Positions 1 through 6,398 of a stretch of DNA of 23,114 bases are shown in pieces. The notes beneath the pieces were generated by a model that did not search any database, was not told the DNA's origin, and saw nothing but the letters and a program-made list of their open reading frames with translations. This DNA is from DTU063 sp001512695. Lineage in GTDB: Bacteria; Bacillota; Thermosediminibacteria; Thermosediminibacterales; Tepidanaerobacteraceae. Position 1 is the stretch's first letter. Each line of letters begins with the position of its first letter. The stretch spans positions 1 through 23,114 of the forward strand of contig JBASOM010000050.1 of NCBI GenBank assembly GCA_049658265.1, given 5' to 3'. Both the position numbers and the translations under genes were made by a program.

Positions 1-242
1 ATATTGTCCTCTGTGAAGAAAAACAGTGTTTCAGAAATAGGTATTAGCGCTTCTTTAAATGTATGACTGCTTTTTTCGCCTAGCTCTATTTCGTCTACTG
101 TTTTTACTTCTGCATAACGAATGGAATCGGTATCAGAATGCTCGCCCTGATATGGAAAGCGATGCGGTGCATATAGCTTGTAATGACGGCTAAATTCGGC
201 AAGGACTGCGTTTAATCCGTCTTTGCTTAGTCTGTATCCCAT
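1..242 (-). CDS. asrA: AsrA-like anaerobic sulfite reductase subunit A, 5' part only
   Basis: The minus strand opens with ATG at 242 behind a strong AAGGAGGT site (about 250-256) and stays open to the window edge, giving 80 residues. The start resembles AsrA of the anaerobic sulfite reductase: a short N-terminal part, then RFPYQGEHSDTDSIRYAEV, a segment like EKSSHTFKEALIPI and an LFFFTED stretch matching the family's ITETLFYF region. AsrA carries ferredoxin-type Fe-S clusters and passes electrons to AsrB and the siroheme subunit AsrC. The clusters would lie beyond the window, and so would any asrB and asrC downstream. The fit is by remembered family resemblance, and the protein could instead be another AsrA-like 4Fe-4S dicluster subunit, for example of a hydrogenase-type complex. 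An AsrC-like protein is encoded 2.4 kb away at 2703-3653. Confidence 0.65.
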   Translation of the reverse strand, partial: MGYRLSKDGLNAVLAEFSRHYKLYAPHRFPYQGEHSDTDSIRYAEVKTVDEIELGEKSSHTFKEALIPISETLFFFTEDN

Positions 243-255
243 TAAAATACCTCCT

Positions 256-447
256 TATGTTGTAAAAAAATACAAAAACAGCAGAAATCTGGGATAAGTT
301 TTAAGCTTTTGCTTTTTCTGCGAAAGGAGCAGCAAATTGCTAACTATAATCGTAAATTGAATAAAACACCATGAAAAGCAGTGGAAGGAATTGGTCGATA
401 AGCTGATGTTAAATAATTTCGACATGAATAGAAAAATTCCTTTTTGA
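256..447. other. Intergenic stretch with a possible orphan C-terminal reading frame
   Basis: No complete gene is seen between the AsrA-like gene and the methylase promoter. On the plus strand, 367-447 is open without a start codon and ends in TGA; it reads like a basic-hydrophobic helical tail (WKELVDKLMLNNFDMNRK) and could be the last scrap of a decayed gene, but 26 codons are too few to name it. A short inverted repeat (GCAGAAA near 282, TTTCTGC near 316) lies in what would be the AsrA leader on the minus strand. No convincing asrA promoter could be fixed. Confidence 0.2.
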
Positions 448-474
448 CTTTTTGTGTACGACTAGGACGTGAAG

Positions 475-483
475 TGATATAAT
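475..483 (+). promoter_or_regulatory. Extended -10 promoter upstream of the methylase
   Basis: TGATATAAT is an extended -10 element (TG at 475-476, TATAAT at 478-483). A TTGACT at 444-449 is too far away (28 bp) to be its -35. GAAGTGAT occurs at 471-478 and again at 503-510, 32 bp apart and flanking the expected start point, so it could be an operator or chance. Transcription would start near 490 and give the methylase a leader of about 110 nt. Confidence 0.5.
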
Positions 484-553
484 TAAGATATTACAGAAAC
501 ACGAAGTGATTTATATTGATGTCAAGGCAAACCGCGGGGTAGAGGCAAACACC

Positions 554-582
554 TTGACAATTGGGCAATTATGGCCTACAAT
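554..582 (+). promoter_or_regulatory. Consensus sigma-A promoter just ahead of the methylase start
   Basis: TTGACA (554-559), a 17 bp spacer and TACAAT (577-582) give a near-consensus promoter. Its start point would fall at about 588-590, only about 10 nt before ATG 599, within or next to the GGGGGTG ribosome binding site. Transcripts from here would have a very short leader. Confidence 0.6.
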
Positions 583-598
583 TTTGGGGGTGACGAAA

Positions 599-1774
599 AT
601 GGCTGATTATCGCGAAGAAATTTTGGATGTATCATCTTTTCCCATTGAAGAAAGTGAAAGGCTTGTTTATGCCTTTAACTATAAATTTCCCAAGAAAGAT
701 GCTTATATGTTTCTAGAAGGTCCGTCACTACATATTAAGCTTTACCAGCTGGATATGACAAAATATCGCGAGTTTCTGGACGGACTTGATATTTCAACAG
801 AACTTGCCGAACAGGTTTATGATATTATTGATTCTATCGGCAGCTACGGGATAAATGGAAACAAGAGACTTTTTTCTGGATACAATGCCGAGCGCAAGGT
901 GATAAACAGAAAGGCAAAGGAACAAAGCCGCAGCAAACATTATTATGCAAGTGACCATAATTTTTCAAAAGTAAACAATGAATTGCCTTCCGCATATGAA
1001 AATAAGATCATCTGTGCAGACAGCCTGGATTTTTTAAAAAAACTGCCAGATAACTGCATAGATATTATTGTCACTTCGCCTCCTTATAACTTCGGCCTCG
1101 AATACGATACGCACAACGATACTGCCAGATGGAATGAGTACTTTGATATGCTGTTTGCCATTTTTGAGGAATGCATACGCGTGCTAAAGTACGGCGGGCG
1201 TTTTGCTGTAAATGTTCAGCCGCTCTATTCCGATTACATTCCAATTCACCATATTATAAGCAACTTTTTTATTCAAAACAAAATGATATGGAAAGGCGAA
1301 ATTCTTTGGGAAAAAAACAACTACAACTGTAAGTACAGTTCTTGGGGTAGTTGGAAAAGCCCTTCAAGTCCCTATTTGAAATACACATGGGAATTTGTGG
1401 AGCTTTACTGCAAAGGTGATTTGAAAAAACCTGGCAAGAAGGAAAACATCGATATTACAGCTGAGGAATTTAAATCCTGGGTTGTGGCGAAGTGGAGCAT
1501 AGCTCCGGAGCGCAATATGAGTGAATACGGCCATCCCGCCATGTTTCCGGAAGAACTTGTAGAACGTATTCTTAAGCTATTTAGTTACCAAAACGATGTG
1601 GTCTTGGACCCTTTCAACGGAGCAGGCACAACAACTGTCGTGGCCAAGAAGACAGGCCGCCGGTACCTTGGCATCGATATTTCAGAGGAATATTGCAGGA
1701 CAGCTCAAAAGCGTATAGATGAATGTGATTTAGGTCAACAATCATTACTTGATAAAGCATCTGAAAGGACGTAG
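599..1774 (+). CDS. Type II site-specific DNA methyltransferase (beta class, N6-adenine or N4-cytosine)
   Basis: This 391-residue protein methylates an exocyclic amino group of DNA and protects the host from the endonuclease encoded next to it. The catalytic motif TSPPY is at residues 159-163 and the SAM-binding motif DPFNGAG at 337-343. Catalytic-before-SAM order is typical of the beta class. A region of about 130 residues precedes the core, and the segment between the motifs should hold target recognition. ATG 599 is preferred over the in-frame GTG at 506 because it has GGGGGTG upstream and because a consensus promoter (554-582) lies inside the extra 31 codons. The gene converges with the endonuclease gene, and its stop codon lies within a terminator stem. 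TSPPY alone does not separate m6A from m4C, and the target sequence cannot be read. Confidence 0.9.
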   Translation: MADYREEILDVSSFPIEESERLVYAFNYKFPKKDAYMFLEGPSLHIKLYQLDMTKYREFLDGLDISTELAEQVYDIIDSIGSYGINGNKRLFSGYNAERKVINRKAKEQSRSKHYYASDHNFSKVNNELPSAYENKIICADSLDFLKKLPDNCIDIIVTSPPYNFGLEYDTHNDTARWNEYFDMLFAIFEECIRVLKYGGRFAVNVQPLYSDYIPIHHIISNFFIQNKMIWKGEILWEKNNYNCKYSSWGSWKSPSSPYLKYTWEFVELYCKGDLKKPGKKENIDITAEEFKSWVVAKWSIAPERNMSEYGHPAMFPEELVERILKLFSYQNDVVLDPFNGAGTTTVVAKKTGRRYLGIDISEEYCRTAQKRIDECDLGQQSLLDKASERT

Positions 1775-1793
1775 CAAAAGCACGTCCTTTTTT
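1764..1793 (+). terminator. Rho-independent terminator overlapping the methylase stop codon
   Basis: The arms AAAGGACGT (1764-1772) and ACGTCCTTT (1782-1790) can pair. GC at 1774-1775 pairs with GC at 1780-1781 inside the loop, leaving AAAA, and a T-run continues to 1793. The TAG stop (1772-1774) is part of the stem. On the minus strand the same stem follows the endonuclease stop but has only a weak U-tract. Confidence 0.8.
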
Positions 1794-1794
1794 G

Positions 1795-2328
1795 TCATTT
1801 TATACCCTTTATCAAGCTTGTTAAGTCATTTATCTCCCGCAAATCGGATTGTTTGATTTCGTATAGCGGTGCAAAAGTACGGAATGTTGTTCCATCTGAC
1901 CTTTCGCGCAAAGAACCTTTTGGGAAAAATTCTGCTTTTGTAAAAAACTCTTCTTTGCTGACATATCCGCAGATGGTTAAAATATTGTTGCTAGTGTTAT
2001 ATGAAGCAAACACATAATAGTCCACATCATAATTTCGCTGATATCCTATAAAGTTATGCACAAAATAGTCCCTGACCGGAACCTTCCTCGTCATTGTTTT
2101 TAAGTCAACTTTTTTGCTGTTTATTACAAAATCTACGCCGCCATCAAAACCCGTTGAACCATCAGGGCGTTTTTGACCGATTAAATCAGCAAAAACTGTC
2201 TGCCCAATGATTCCGGTTAGCTGTTCACGTTCATTTCCATCCCCATATCCTCGCTGCCCAAAATTATATTTCTCAACTAGATTTTTTGCATATTCAATCT
2301 GTTCCAGGGAGACATTCACATCGAGCAT
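1795..2328 (-). CDS. Type II restriction endonuclease, PD-(D/E)XK fold
   Basis: This is the likely partner nuclease of the convergent methylase; it would cut unmethylated recognition sites. From ATG 2328 the product has 177 residues, a usual size for a simple type II enzyme acting as a dimer. The candidate catalytic core is an acidic helix (NEREQLTGIIGQ, residues 32-43), D66 in FDGGVDF, and D75-L-K77 in KKVDLKT. This is the spaced D...DxK pattern of PD-(D/E)XK nucleases. The ATG is preferred over GTG 2340 because GAGGTG lies 7 nt before it, whereas the GTG overlaps that site. The upstream reading frame ends in a TGA inside this ribosome binding site, which suggests translational coupling. The assignment rests on the motif and on linkage to the methylase; no specific enzyme is recognised. 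Confidence 0.8.
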   Translation of the reverse strand: MLDVNVSLEQIEYAKNLVEKYNFGQRGYGDGNEREQLTGIIGQTVFADLIGQKRPDGSTGFDGGVDFVINSKKVDLKTMTRKVPVRDYFVHNFIGYQRNYDVDYYVFASYNTSNNILTICGYVSKEEFFTKAEFFPKGSLRERSDGTTFRTFAPLYEIKQSDLREINDLTSLIKGIK

Positions 2329-2336
2329 ATGAACTA

Positions 2337-2490
2337 TCACCTCGCATATTTTTTAAGGTCTTTTGCGAAAAGTTTTACGGCTTTCTTTAACTGACTCATT
2401 GTTAGCTCTTTGAAAAATTCCGGCTTATGGATGGGCATTTCGACATTTCTAGGTAATTAGTGAGTTGAGCTTTGTTTCAACTGTACTCAT
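2337..2490 (-). pseudogene. Small reading frame upstream of the endonuclease, probably frameshifted
   Basis: A strong AAAAGGAG site (2498-2505) precedes ATG 2490, but the frame stops after 13 codons (MSTVETKLNSLIT, TAG). Shifting by one base gives a second open stretch, LPRNVEMPIHKPEFF and then a lysine-rich helix ending KKYAR. Its TGA (2337-2339) overlaps the endonuclease ribosome binding site. Joined, the two make a protein of about 50 residues that starts at the good ribosome binding site and is coupled to the endonuclease. Alternatively the second part is a separate 33-codon gene starting at ATG 2438. A programmed +1 shift is possible, but no known slippery site is evident. No family is recognised. 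Confidence 0.45.
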
Positions 2491-2518
2491 TTAAAATCTC
2501 CTTTTGCAAACATTCTTT

Positions 2519-2547
2519 ATAATATAATCATAGGTAAAACTACATAA
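2519..2547 (-). promoter_or_regulatory. Possible promoter for the endonuclease unit, with an operator-like sequence in its spacer
   Basis: On the minus strand TTATGT (2542-2547), 17 bp and TATTAT (2519-2524) form a weak promoter ahead of the strong ribosome binding site at 2498-2505. The plus strand across the spacer reads ATAGGTAAAAC (2530-2540), an 11-base match to the operator at 5398-5412; its right arm (TACAT) is not conserved. The promoter call rests mainly on position and on the -10 match. Confidence 0.35.
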
Positions 2548-2644
2548 TATCTGAAATATCACACTAGGATAAATAATAACATAAAGAATATACAAGCACA
2601 ATACATATTTACCGCTTTCAAAAGTTCACACCCGAACATAAGTA

Positions 2645-2684
2645 ATAGGCTCAAATTCAGCCTTTTAGATGAATTTGAGCCTAT
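2645..2684 (-). terminator. Long perfect hairpin at the end of the sulfur operon
   Basis: The arms ATAGGCTCAAATTCA (2645-2659) and TGAATTTGAGCCTAT (2670-2684) are exact 15 bp inverted repeats with a 10-nt loop. The hairpin lies 18 nt past the stop codon of the siroheme protein gene. Only TTACTT follows on the minus strand, so it is either a weak intrinsic terminator or an mRNA 3' stabiliser. Confidence 0.6.
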
Positions 2685-2702
2685 ATTAATTAAGGGGAGT
2701 TG

Positions 2703-3653
2703 TTAGCATGTGGCGCCTCCAACCAAATGGAGCTTTGCATCCAAAATCTCTTGTTTTCTTTCAAGGATTTCATCAGAGAGCAACTGCGCTTCGATACTTT
2801 CAAAGCCTATTCTTTCTATGGAATCGGATAAACGCTCGCCTGTAATTCCCTGCTCCCTGTATATGAGTATCATTTTTTCTATTACGCCAATTACTTCTTC
2901 TTTATCCGTGAAGATTTTGTTTAAAGCTCTTCCTTTGTTAACTTTTTTGCCCCATCTTCCGCCGATAGTGATTTTATATCCGGGTTTTCCTTCATCGATG
3001 GCATCAAAATTACACTTTCCTATGCAGCGGCCACAATTGTTGCACAGTTCTTCATCGATGTTTAATACGCCATCTACGACTTTTGCCGCGCCCATCGGGC
3101 ATACATCAACGACGGCACATTTTTTGCAGCCAAAGCACAGTTCTTCATCAAAAACAGGCACCATCTGGCCGATAATCCCGAGATCATTTAAATCAGGTTT
3201 AATGCAGTTATTGGGACATCCTCCCACACCTATTTTAAACTTATGGGGCAACCTAACATCGGCATATCCCTTATAAAACCTCTCGTGTATTTCCTCCGAA
3301 AAGGCATATCCGTCGAGCAGGCCGTATTGGCAGGTAGTTGCCTTGCAGGAAACTATCGGCCGGACTTTTGAACCGGTGCCTCCCGTTTCAAGGCCTTCCC
3401 TGGCAATATATGCCCTAAAATCTTCTATCTTGTCGTAGGGAATTCCGGGAACCTCTATAGTCAGCCTGGTGGTAAATACCACATCGCCATTTCCGAATTT
3501 TTCTGCAGCCTCCGCTACGCATCTTTGTTGAGCCGCTGTTATTTTTCCATTAACCGTGATAATTCTCCCGTTAAAATTATCAGTCCCCTTATTTCTAAGA
3601 AAGCCAAAAGCTTTTACCTCTTTTTCCTGTTCTGGAGTAACCTTTAAAGTCAT
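2703..3653 (-). CDS. AsrC-like siroheme/[4Fe-4S] sulfite (or nitrite) reductase-family protein with two ferredoxin clusters
   Basis: This 316-residue protein has the layout of anaerobic sulfite reductase subunit C: an N-terminal ferredoxin-like half domain, a siroheme/4Fe-4S cysteine set, then two ferredoxin motifs. The siroheme-type cysteines are C103 and C108 (SCKATTCQYG) and C146 and C150 (GGCPNNC). The first ferredoxin motif is C173, C176, C179 and C185, with five residues before the last cysteine instead of three. The second is C204, C207, C210 and C214, followed by N rather than P. The first siroheme pair is C-x4-C, whereas sulfite/nitrite reductases including AsrC usually have C-x5-C. 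The enzyme is expected to reduce sulfite or a related sulfur oxyanion in the cytoplasm. AGGAAGGTG precedes the ATG. The gene is 25 nt downstream of the CoA-disulfide reductase gene, clearly the same operon. The substrate is not settled by sequence. Confidence 0.8.
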   Translation of the reverse strand: MTLKVTPEQEKEVKAFGFLRNKGTDNFNGRIITVNGKITAAQQRCVAEAAEKFGNGDVVFTTRLTIEVPGIPYDKIEDFRAYIAREGLETGGTGSKVRPIVSCKATTCQYGLLDGYAFSEEIHERFYKGYADVRLPHKFKIGVGGCPNNCIKPDLNDLGIIGQMVPVFDEELCFGCKKCAVVDVCPMGAAKVVDGVLNIDEELCNNCGRCIGKCNFDAIDEGKPGYKITIGGRWGKKVNKGRALNKIFTDKEEVIGVIEKMILIYREQGITGERLSDSIERIGFESIEAQLLSDEILERKQEILDAKLHLVGGATC

Positions 3654-3678
3654 TTTTGCACCTTCCTATTTCATAATT

Positions 3679-5304
3679 CTATAAAGATACTTCATTGAAG
3701 CTAGTGCCACCTTCAAGAACTAAGGTATTTGTGTAGCCAAAACTTTTCAGTCGCTTTTGCAGCATGTAGGCCCTTTTGCCCTTCGTGCAGACCAATAGCA
3801 ATTTTTCATCTTTATCAAATTCGGATAGTTCACCATGAACCTTGGATAGGTCAACAAAAGGAACACCAGGAATGTTTGGGCTAATCGATGCGTCAATTAT
3901 TTTATAGCCTTCAGCCTTGCCTTCCAAGTATTCTCTAGGTGTAATGGATTGTATGTCACCATTGATTTTATTGAGTAATATATTTACAGTGTGAGAAAAG
4001 GGGTGAATTGCCGTTGAAAAGGGTGGCGCGTATGCTAAGTCTAGGTCCTTTATGTCATCTAAAGTAGCATTTAAGGCCATGGCCACTGCTGCTATGTCTA
4101 TCATCTTATCTACCGCACCTTCACCAAGCACCTGCAATCCCAACAGTTTTTTATTGCTCTTGTCCGCTATCATTTTTACTATAAAATTTGAAGCTCCGGG
4201 ATAATAATGGGCCTTGTCATCAACTACGATTACGACTGTTACTACATCATGGCCTTCGGCTTTAGCAGCATCTTCCGTTAGGCCGGTTTTTCCAATATTC
4301 AATCCGGGGAGCTTGGCGACTGCAGTTCCGAGAACACCTTTATAGCTTTTGCTATCGCCGTTTAGATTTTGGGCCAAGATTCTACCTTGAATATTTGCTG
4401 AAGAGCCCATTGGTGAATAAGCTTCCTTTCCTGTCATCGTGTTGCTTACAACAGCACAGTCTCCGAGGGCATATATGTCTTCAATATTAGTTTCCATATG
4501 CTCATTGACGATAATTGCTCCGTTTTTGCCGAGCTTTATGCCCGTATCAGATAGGAAGCCAGTATTGGGCCTTACGCCTGTTGAAAATATGACGGCATCT
4601 ACTTTCATGGGCCGCTTGCTTGTTTTCACTTTTTCAACCTTTCCGTCTCCGAGAATCGCTTCTAATTTTGTATCCGTAAAGGTCATAATTCCCTGCTCTG
4701 CCAGATGGTTTTCAACAAAGCTTGCTATCTCCGGCCCAAAGCCGGGAAGTATTTGCTCTGCCATATCGATGACGGAAACCCTAACTCCCTGGCCAGCCAA
4801 GTTTTCAGCCACTTCCAGGCCTATAAAGCCTCCTCCGACCACAAGGGCTCGCTTAATCTCTCCGGCCTCAATGGCCTGCCGAAGAGTTATGGCATCCTCC
4901 GGAGTCCTCATAAAATAAACGCCTTTAAGGTCGATACCATCTACAGGTGGTACAATGAGGTCTGCACCGGTAGCGATGACAAGTTTGTCGTACCTGTATG
5001 TTCCGCATTCATTTGTTTTTAAATCGAGGGCTTCGACTTCTTTTTTGTCGGGATGTACTTTTGTAACTTCGACTTCAGTCAGCACTTCAACACCGATCGG
5101 CTTGGAAAAGCTTTCCGGAGTATTGACTATCAAGTCTTCTTTATTCTCTATGACATTTCCGACATAATAGGGCAGGCCGCATCCTGCATAGGAAATATCC
5201 TTACTTTTTGTAAGTATGGTTACTTCTGTGTCGTAGTTGTCCCTCTTTAGTTTTGCAGCTACTTTGGTGCCTGCTGCCACACCGCCTAATATCAATACTT
5301 TCAT
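3679..5304 (-). CDS. CoA-disulfide / persulfide reductase fused to a C-terminal rhodanese domain
   Basis: This is a 541-residue flavoprotein. Residues 1-20 hold the FAD-binding glycine motif (GGVAAGTKVAAK). C42 in SYAGCGLPYYVG matches the single active-site cysteine of the CoA-disulfide reductase/NADH oxidase/Npsr family. A second Rossmann motif (VVGGGFIGLEVAE) binds NAD(P)H, and VYALGDCA is the second FAD motif. The dimerisation domain follows, then a rhodanese module from about residue 450 with active cysteine C506 in VCTKGKRAY. Such fusions reduce CoA disulfide, CoA persulfide or polysulfide with NAD(P)H, the rhodanese domain handling the sulfane sulfur. AAGGAG lies 10 nt before the ATG. 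Together with the downstream siroheme protein it forms an operon for reduction of sulfane sulfur and sulfite, divergent from the LysR gene. Exact substrate preference is inferred. Confidence 0.88.
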   Translation of the reverse strand: MKVLILGGVAAGTKVAAKLKRDNYDTEVTILTKSKDISYAGCGLPYYVGNVIENKEDLIVNTPESFSKPIGVEVLTEVEVTKVHPDKKEVEALDLKTNECGTYRYDKLVIATGADLIVPPVDGIDLKGVYFMRTPEDAITLRQAIEAGEIKRALVVGGGFIGLEVAENLAGQGVRVSVIDMAEQILPGFGPEIASFVENHLAEQGIMTFTDTKLEAILGDGKVEKVKTSKRPMKVDAVIFSTGVRPNTGFLSDTGIKLGKNGAIIVNEHMETNIEDIYALGDCAVVSNTMTGKEAYSPMGSSANIQGRILAQNLNGDSKSYKGVLGTAVAKLPGLNIGKTGLTEDAAKAEGHDVVTVVIVVDDKAHYYPGASNFIVKMIADKSNKKLLGLQVLGEGAVDKMIDIAAVAMALNATLDDIKDLDLAYAPPFSTAIHPFSHTVNILLNKINGDIQSITPREYLEGKAEGYKIIDASISPNIPGVPFVDLSKVHGELSEFDKDEKLLLVCTKGKRAYMLQKRLKSFGYTNTLVLEGGTSFNEVSL

Positions 5305-5346
5305 AATGCAACGCTCCTTGCAAACAAATTCACAATCTCTAATTTA

Positions 5347-5375
5347 ACTATAACAATTGTTTAAAAAATGGTAAA
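5347..5375 (-). promoter_or_regulatory. Promoter of the sulfur operon
   Basis: On the minus strand TTTACC (5370-5375), a 17 bp spacer and TATAGT (5347-5352) give a plausible promoter with its start near 5340. The -35 lies inside the repeat TGGTAAAATGAT (5369-5380), part of the proposed LysR-type operator. The spacer carries the palindrome AACAATTGTT (5352-5361). Confidence 0.5.
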
Positions 5376-5412
5376 ATGATAAAATTAAATCACAGTAATA
5401 GGTAAAACCTAT
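5369..5412. promoter_or_regulatory. Two-part LysR-type operator between the LysR gene and the sulfur operon
   Basis: ATAGGT-AAA-ACCTAT (5398-5412) is a perfect 6 bp inverted repeat of the T-N11-A form (T5399, A5411) typical of LysR-family binding sites. TGGTAAAATGAT lies 29 bp upstream, measured start to start, at 5369-5380. Both elements recur at 6366-6398. The position in a divergent LysR/target intergenic region is the classical arrangement. Binding itself is inferred. Confidence 0.6.
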
Positions 5413-5452
5413 AAAAGTCAAAACAAAGATTTTTCACTTATGGAGGTATAAG

Positions 5453-6376
5453 GTGACGATAAGGCATTTGAGGATTTTTATCGAGGTTGTAAAAGAGGGC
5501 AGTATGAGGGCTGCAGCGGCTAAACTCTATATATCGCAACCTACGGTGAGCCAGGCCATCAGGGAACTGGAAGAGCACTACGGGGTTTTGCTCTTTGAGC
5601 GGTTAAAGAGGAGACTTTATATAACTGATGCGGGGAAAAAACTATTTGCATATGCTAAAAGAGTTTTGAAAGAATTTGATGAACTGGAAGAGAAAATGCT
5701 TGGTCTTGGAAGAAGGGAGAAAATAAGGATTGGGTCGACCATAACGGTAGGTGAGAGTATACTCAGCGATCTGATAAATGAATTGACCAAAAAAGAGCCC
5801 AACATCGAAGTTTACTCCTACATGAATAACACCCGGGCCATTGAGGCTAAGCTTTTAAACTACGAAATAGATATTGGAATAGTAGAAGGGGAGATAAAGA
5901 GTCCCGATTTGATATGCATTCCGGAAGTAAAGGACTATTTAGTCCTCATCTGCAGCACAGACCATCCCTTTGCAAAAAGAAAGACCGTAAAACTAAAAGA
6001 GCTGGCCAATGAAAGTTTTGCCATGCGTGAAAAGGGCAGTGGGACGAGGGAGCTCTTTGAGAGATATATGATTGATAGCGGAATAGAGATAAAGATAGCC
6101 TTTGAAGGCAACAGTCCGGAAGCCATAAAAAAAGAGGTGATAAACAACAGCTATTTAGCGGTTCTCTCTGTTTTGTTAGTGGAGACCGAGGTTAAGAATT
6201 CACAAATCCACGTTATTGAATGTGCAGATGGAGCTTGGGACAGATATTTCAGTATCGTTTACCACAAGGACAAGGTATTGACTAAGGGAATGGAAAGCTT
6301 AATTGGGATTATAAAAGACTATAAAGATGCATCAAGCCGTATAATAACCGACTCGCCGAGTAAGTTGGTAAAATGA
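5453..6376 (+). CDS. LysR-family transcriptional regulator
   Basis: The 307-residue protein begins with the winged helix-turn-helix of the family (residues 1-60; GSMRAAAAKLYISQPTVSQAI with ITDAGKKL following). A linker helix leads to the periplasmic-binding-protein-like effector domain (about 90-295). The start is GTG 5453 with TGGAGGT at 5441-5447. The gene is divergent from the CoA-disulfide reductase operon and is followed by the FecBCD-type importer genes; matching operators lie on both sides of it. By family habit it would activate the divergent operon on binding a small effector and control itself. Similar clostridial proteins are often labelled CysL- or selenium-metabolism-like, but this one cannot be assigned more closely. 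An effector from sulfur metabolism is an inference from context. Confidence 0.9.
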   Translation: MTIRHLRIFIEVVKEGSMRAAAAKLYISQPTVSQAIRELEEHYGVLLFERLKRRLYITDAGKKLFAYAKRVLKEFDELEEKMLGLGRREKIRIGSTITVGESILSDLINELTKKEPNIEVYSYMNNTRAIEAKLLNYEIDIGIVEGEIKSPDLICIPEVKDYLVLICSTDHPFAKRKTVKLKELANESFAMREKGSGTRELFERYMIDSGIEIKIAFEGNSPEAIKKEVINNSYLAVLSVLLVETEVKNSQIHVIECADGAWDRYFSIVYHKDKVLTKGMESLIGIIKDYKDASSRIITDSPSKLVK

Positions 6377-6398
6377 TTGACATATAGGTAAAAGCTAT
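6366..6398. promoter_or_regulatory. Second copy of the two-part LysR-type operator, in front of the FecBCD importer
   Basis: TGGTAAAATGAT (6366-6377) is identical to 5369-5380 and overlaps the LysR stop codon. ATAGGTAAAAGCTAT (6384-6398) differs from 5398-5412 at one base. The two parts are 18 bp apart start to start, against 29 bp at the first site; the difference of 11 bp is about one helical turn. The regulator encoded between the two sites is the obvious candidate to bind both. Confidence 0.55.

Noticed and set aside
506..598. GTG 506 as the methylase start, adding 31 residues
   Set aside because: It has no good ribosome binding site, contains a consensus promoter, and ATG 599 has GGGGGTG before it.
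2710..3276. Plus-strand 188-codon frame opposite the siroheme protein gene
   Set aside because: It mirrors a gene with clear cysteine motifs and its composition is that of an antisense shadow.
4439..4918. Plus-strand open frame opposite the CoA-disulfide reductase gene
   Set aside because: It is antisense to a well-supported gene, with no ribosome binding site and no recognisable domain; similar antisense frames elsewhere were left out for the same reason.
5352..5361. AACAATTGTT palindrome as a Rex redox-regulator site
   Set aside because: It lacks the spaced TTGTTAA...TTAACAA arrangement, and 10 bp palindromes are frequent in AT-rich DNA.
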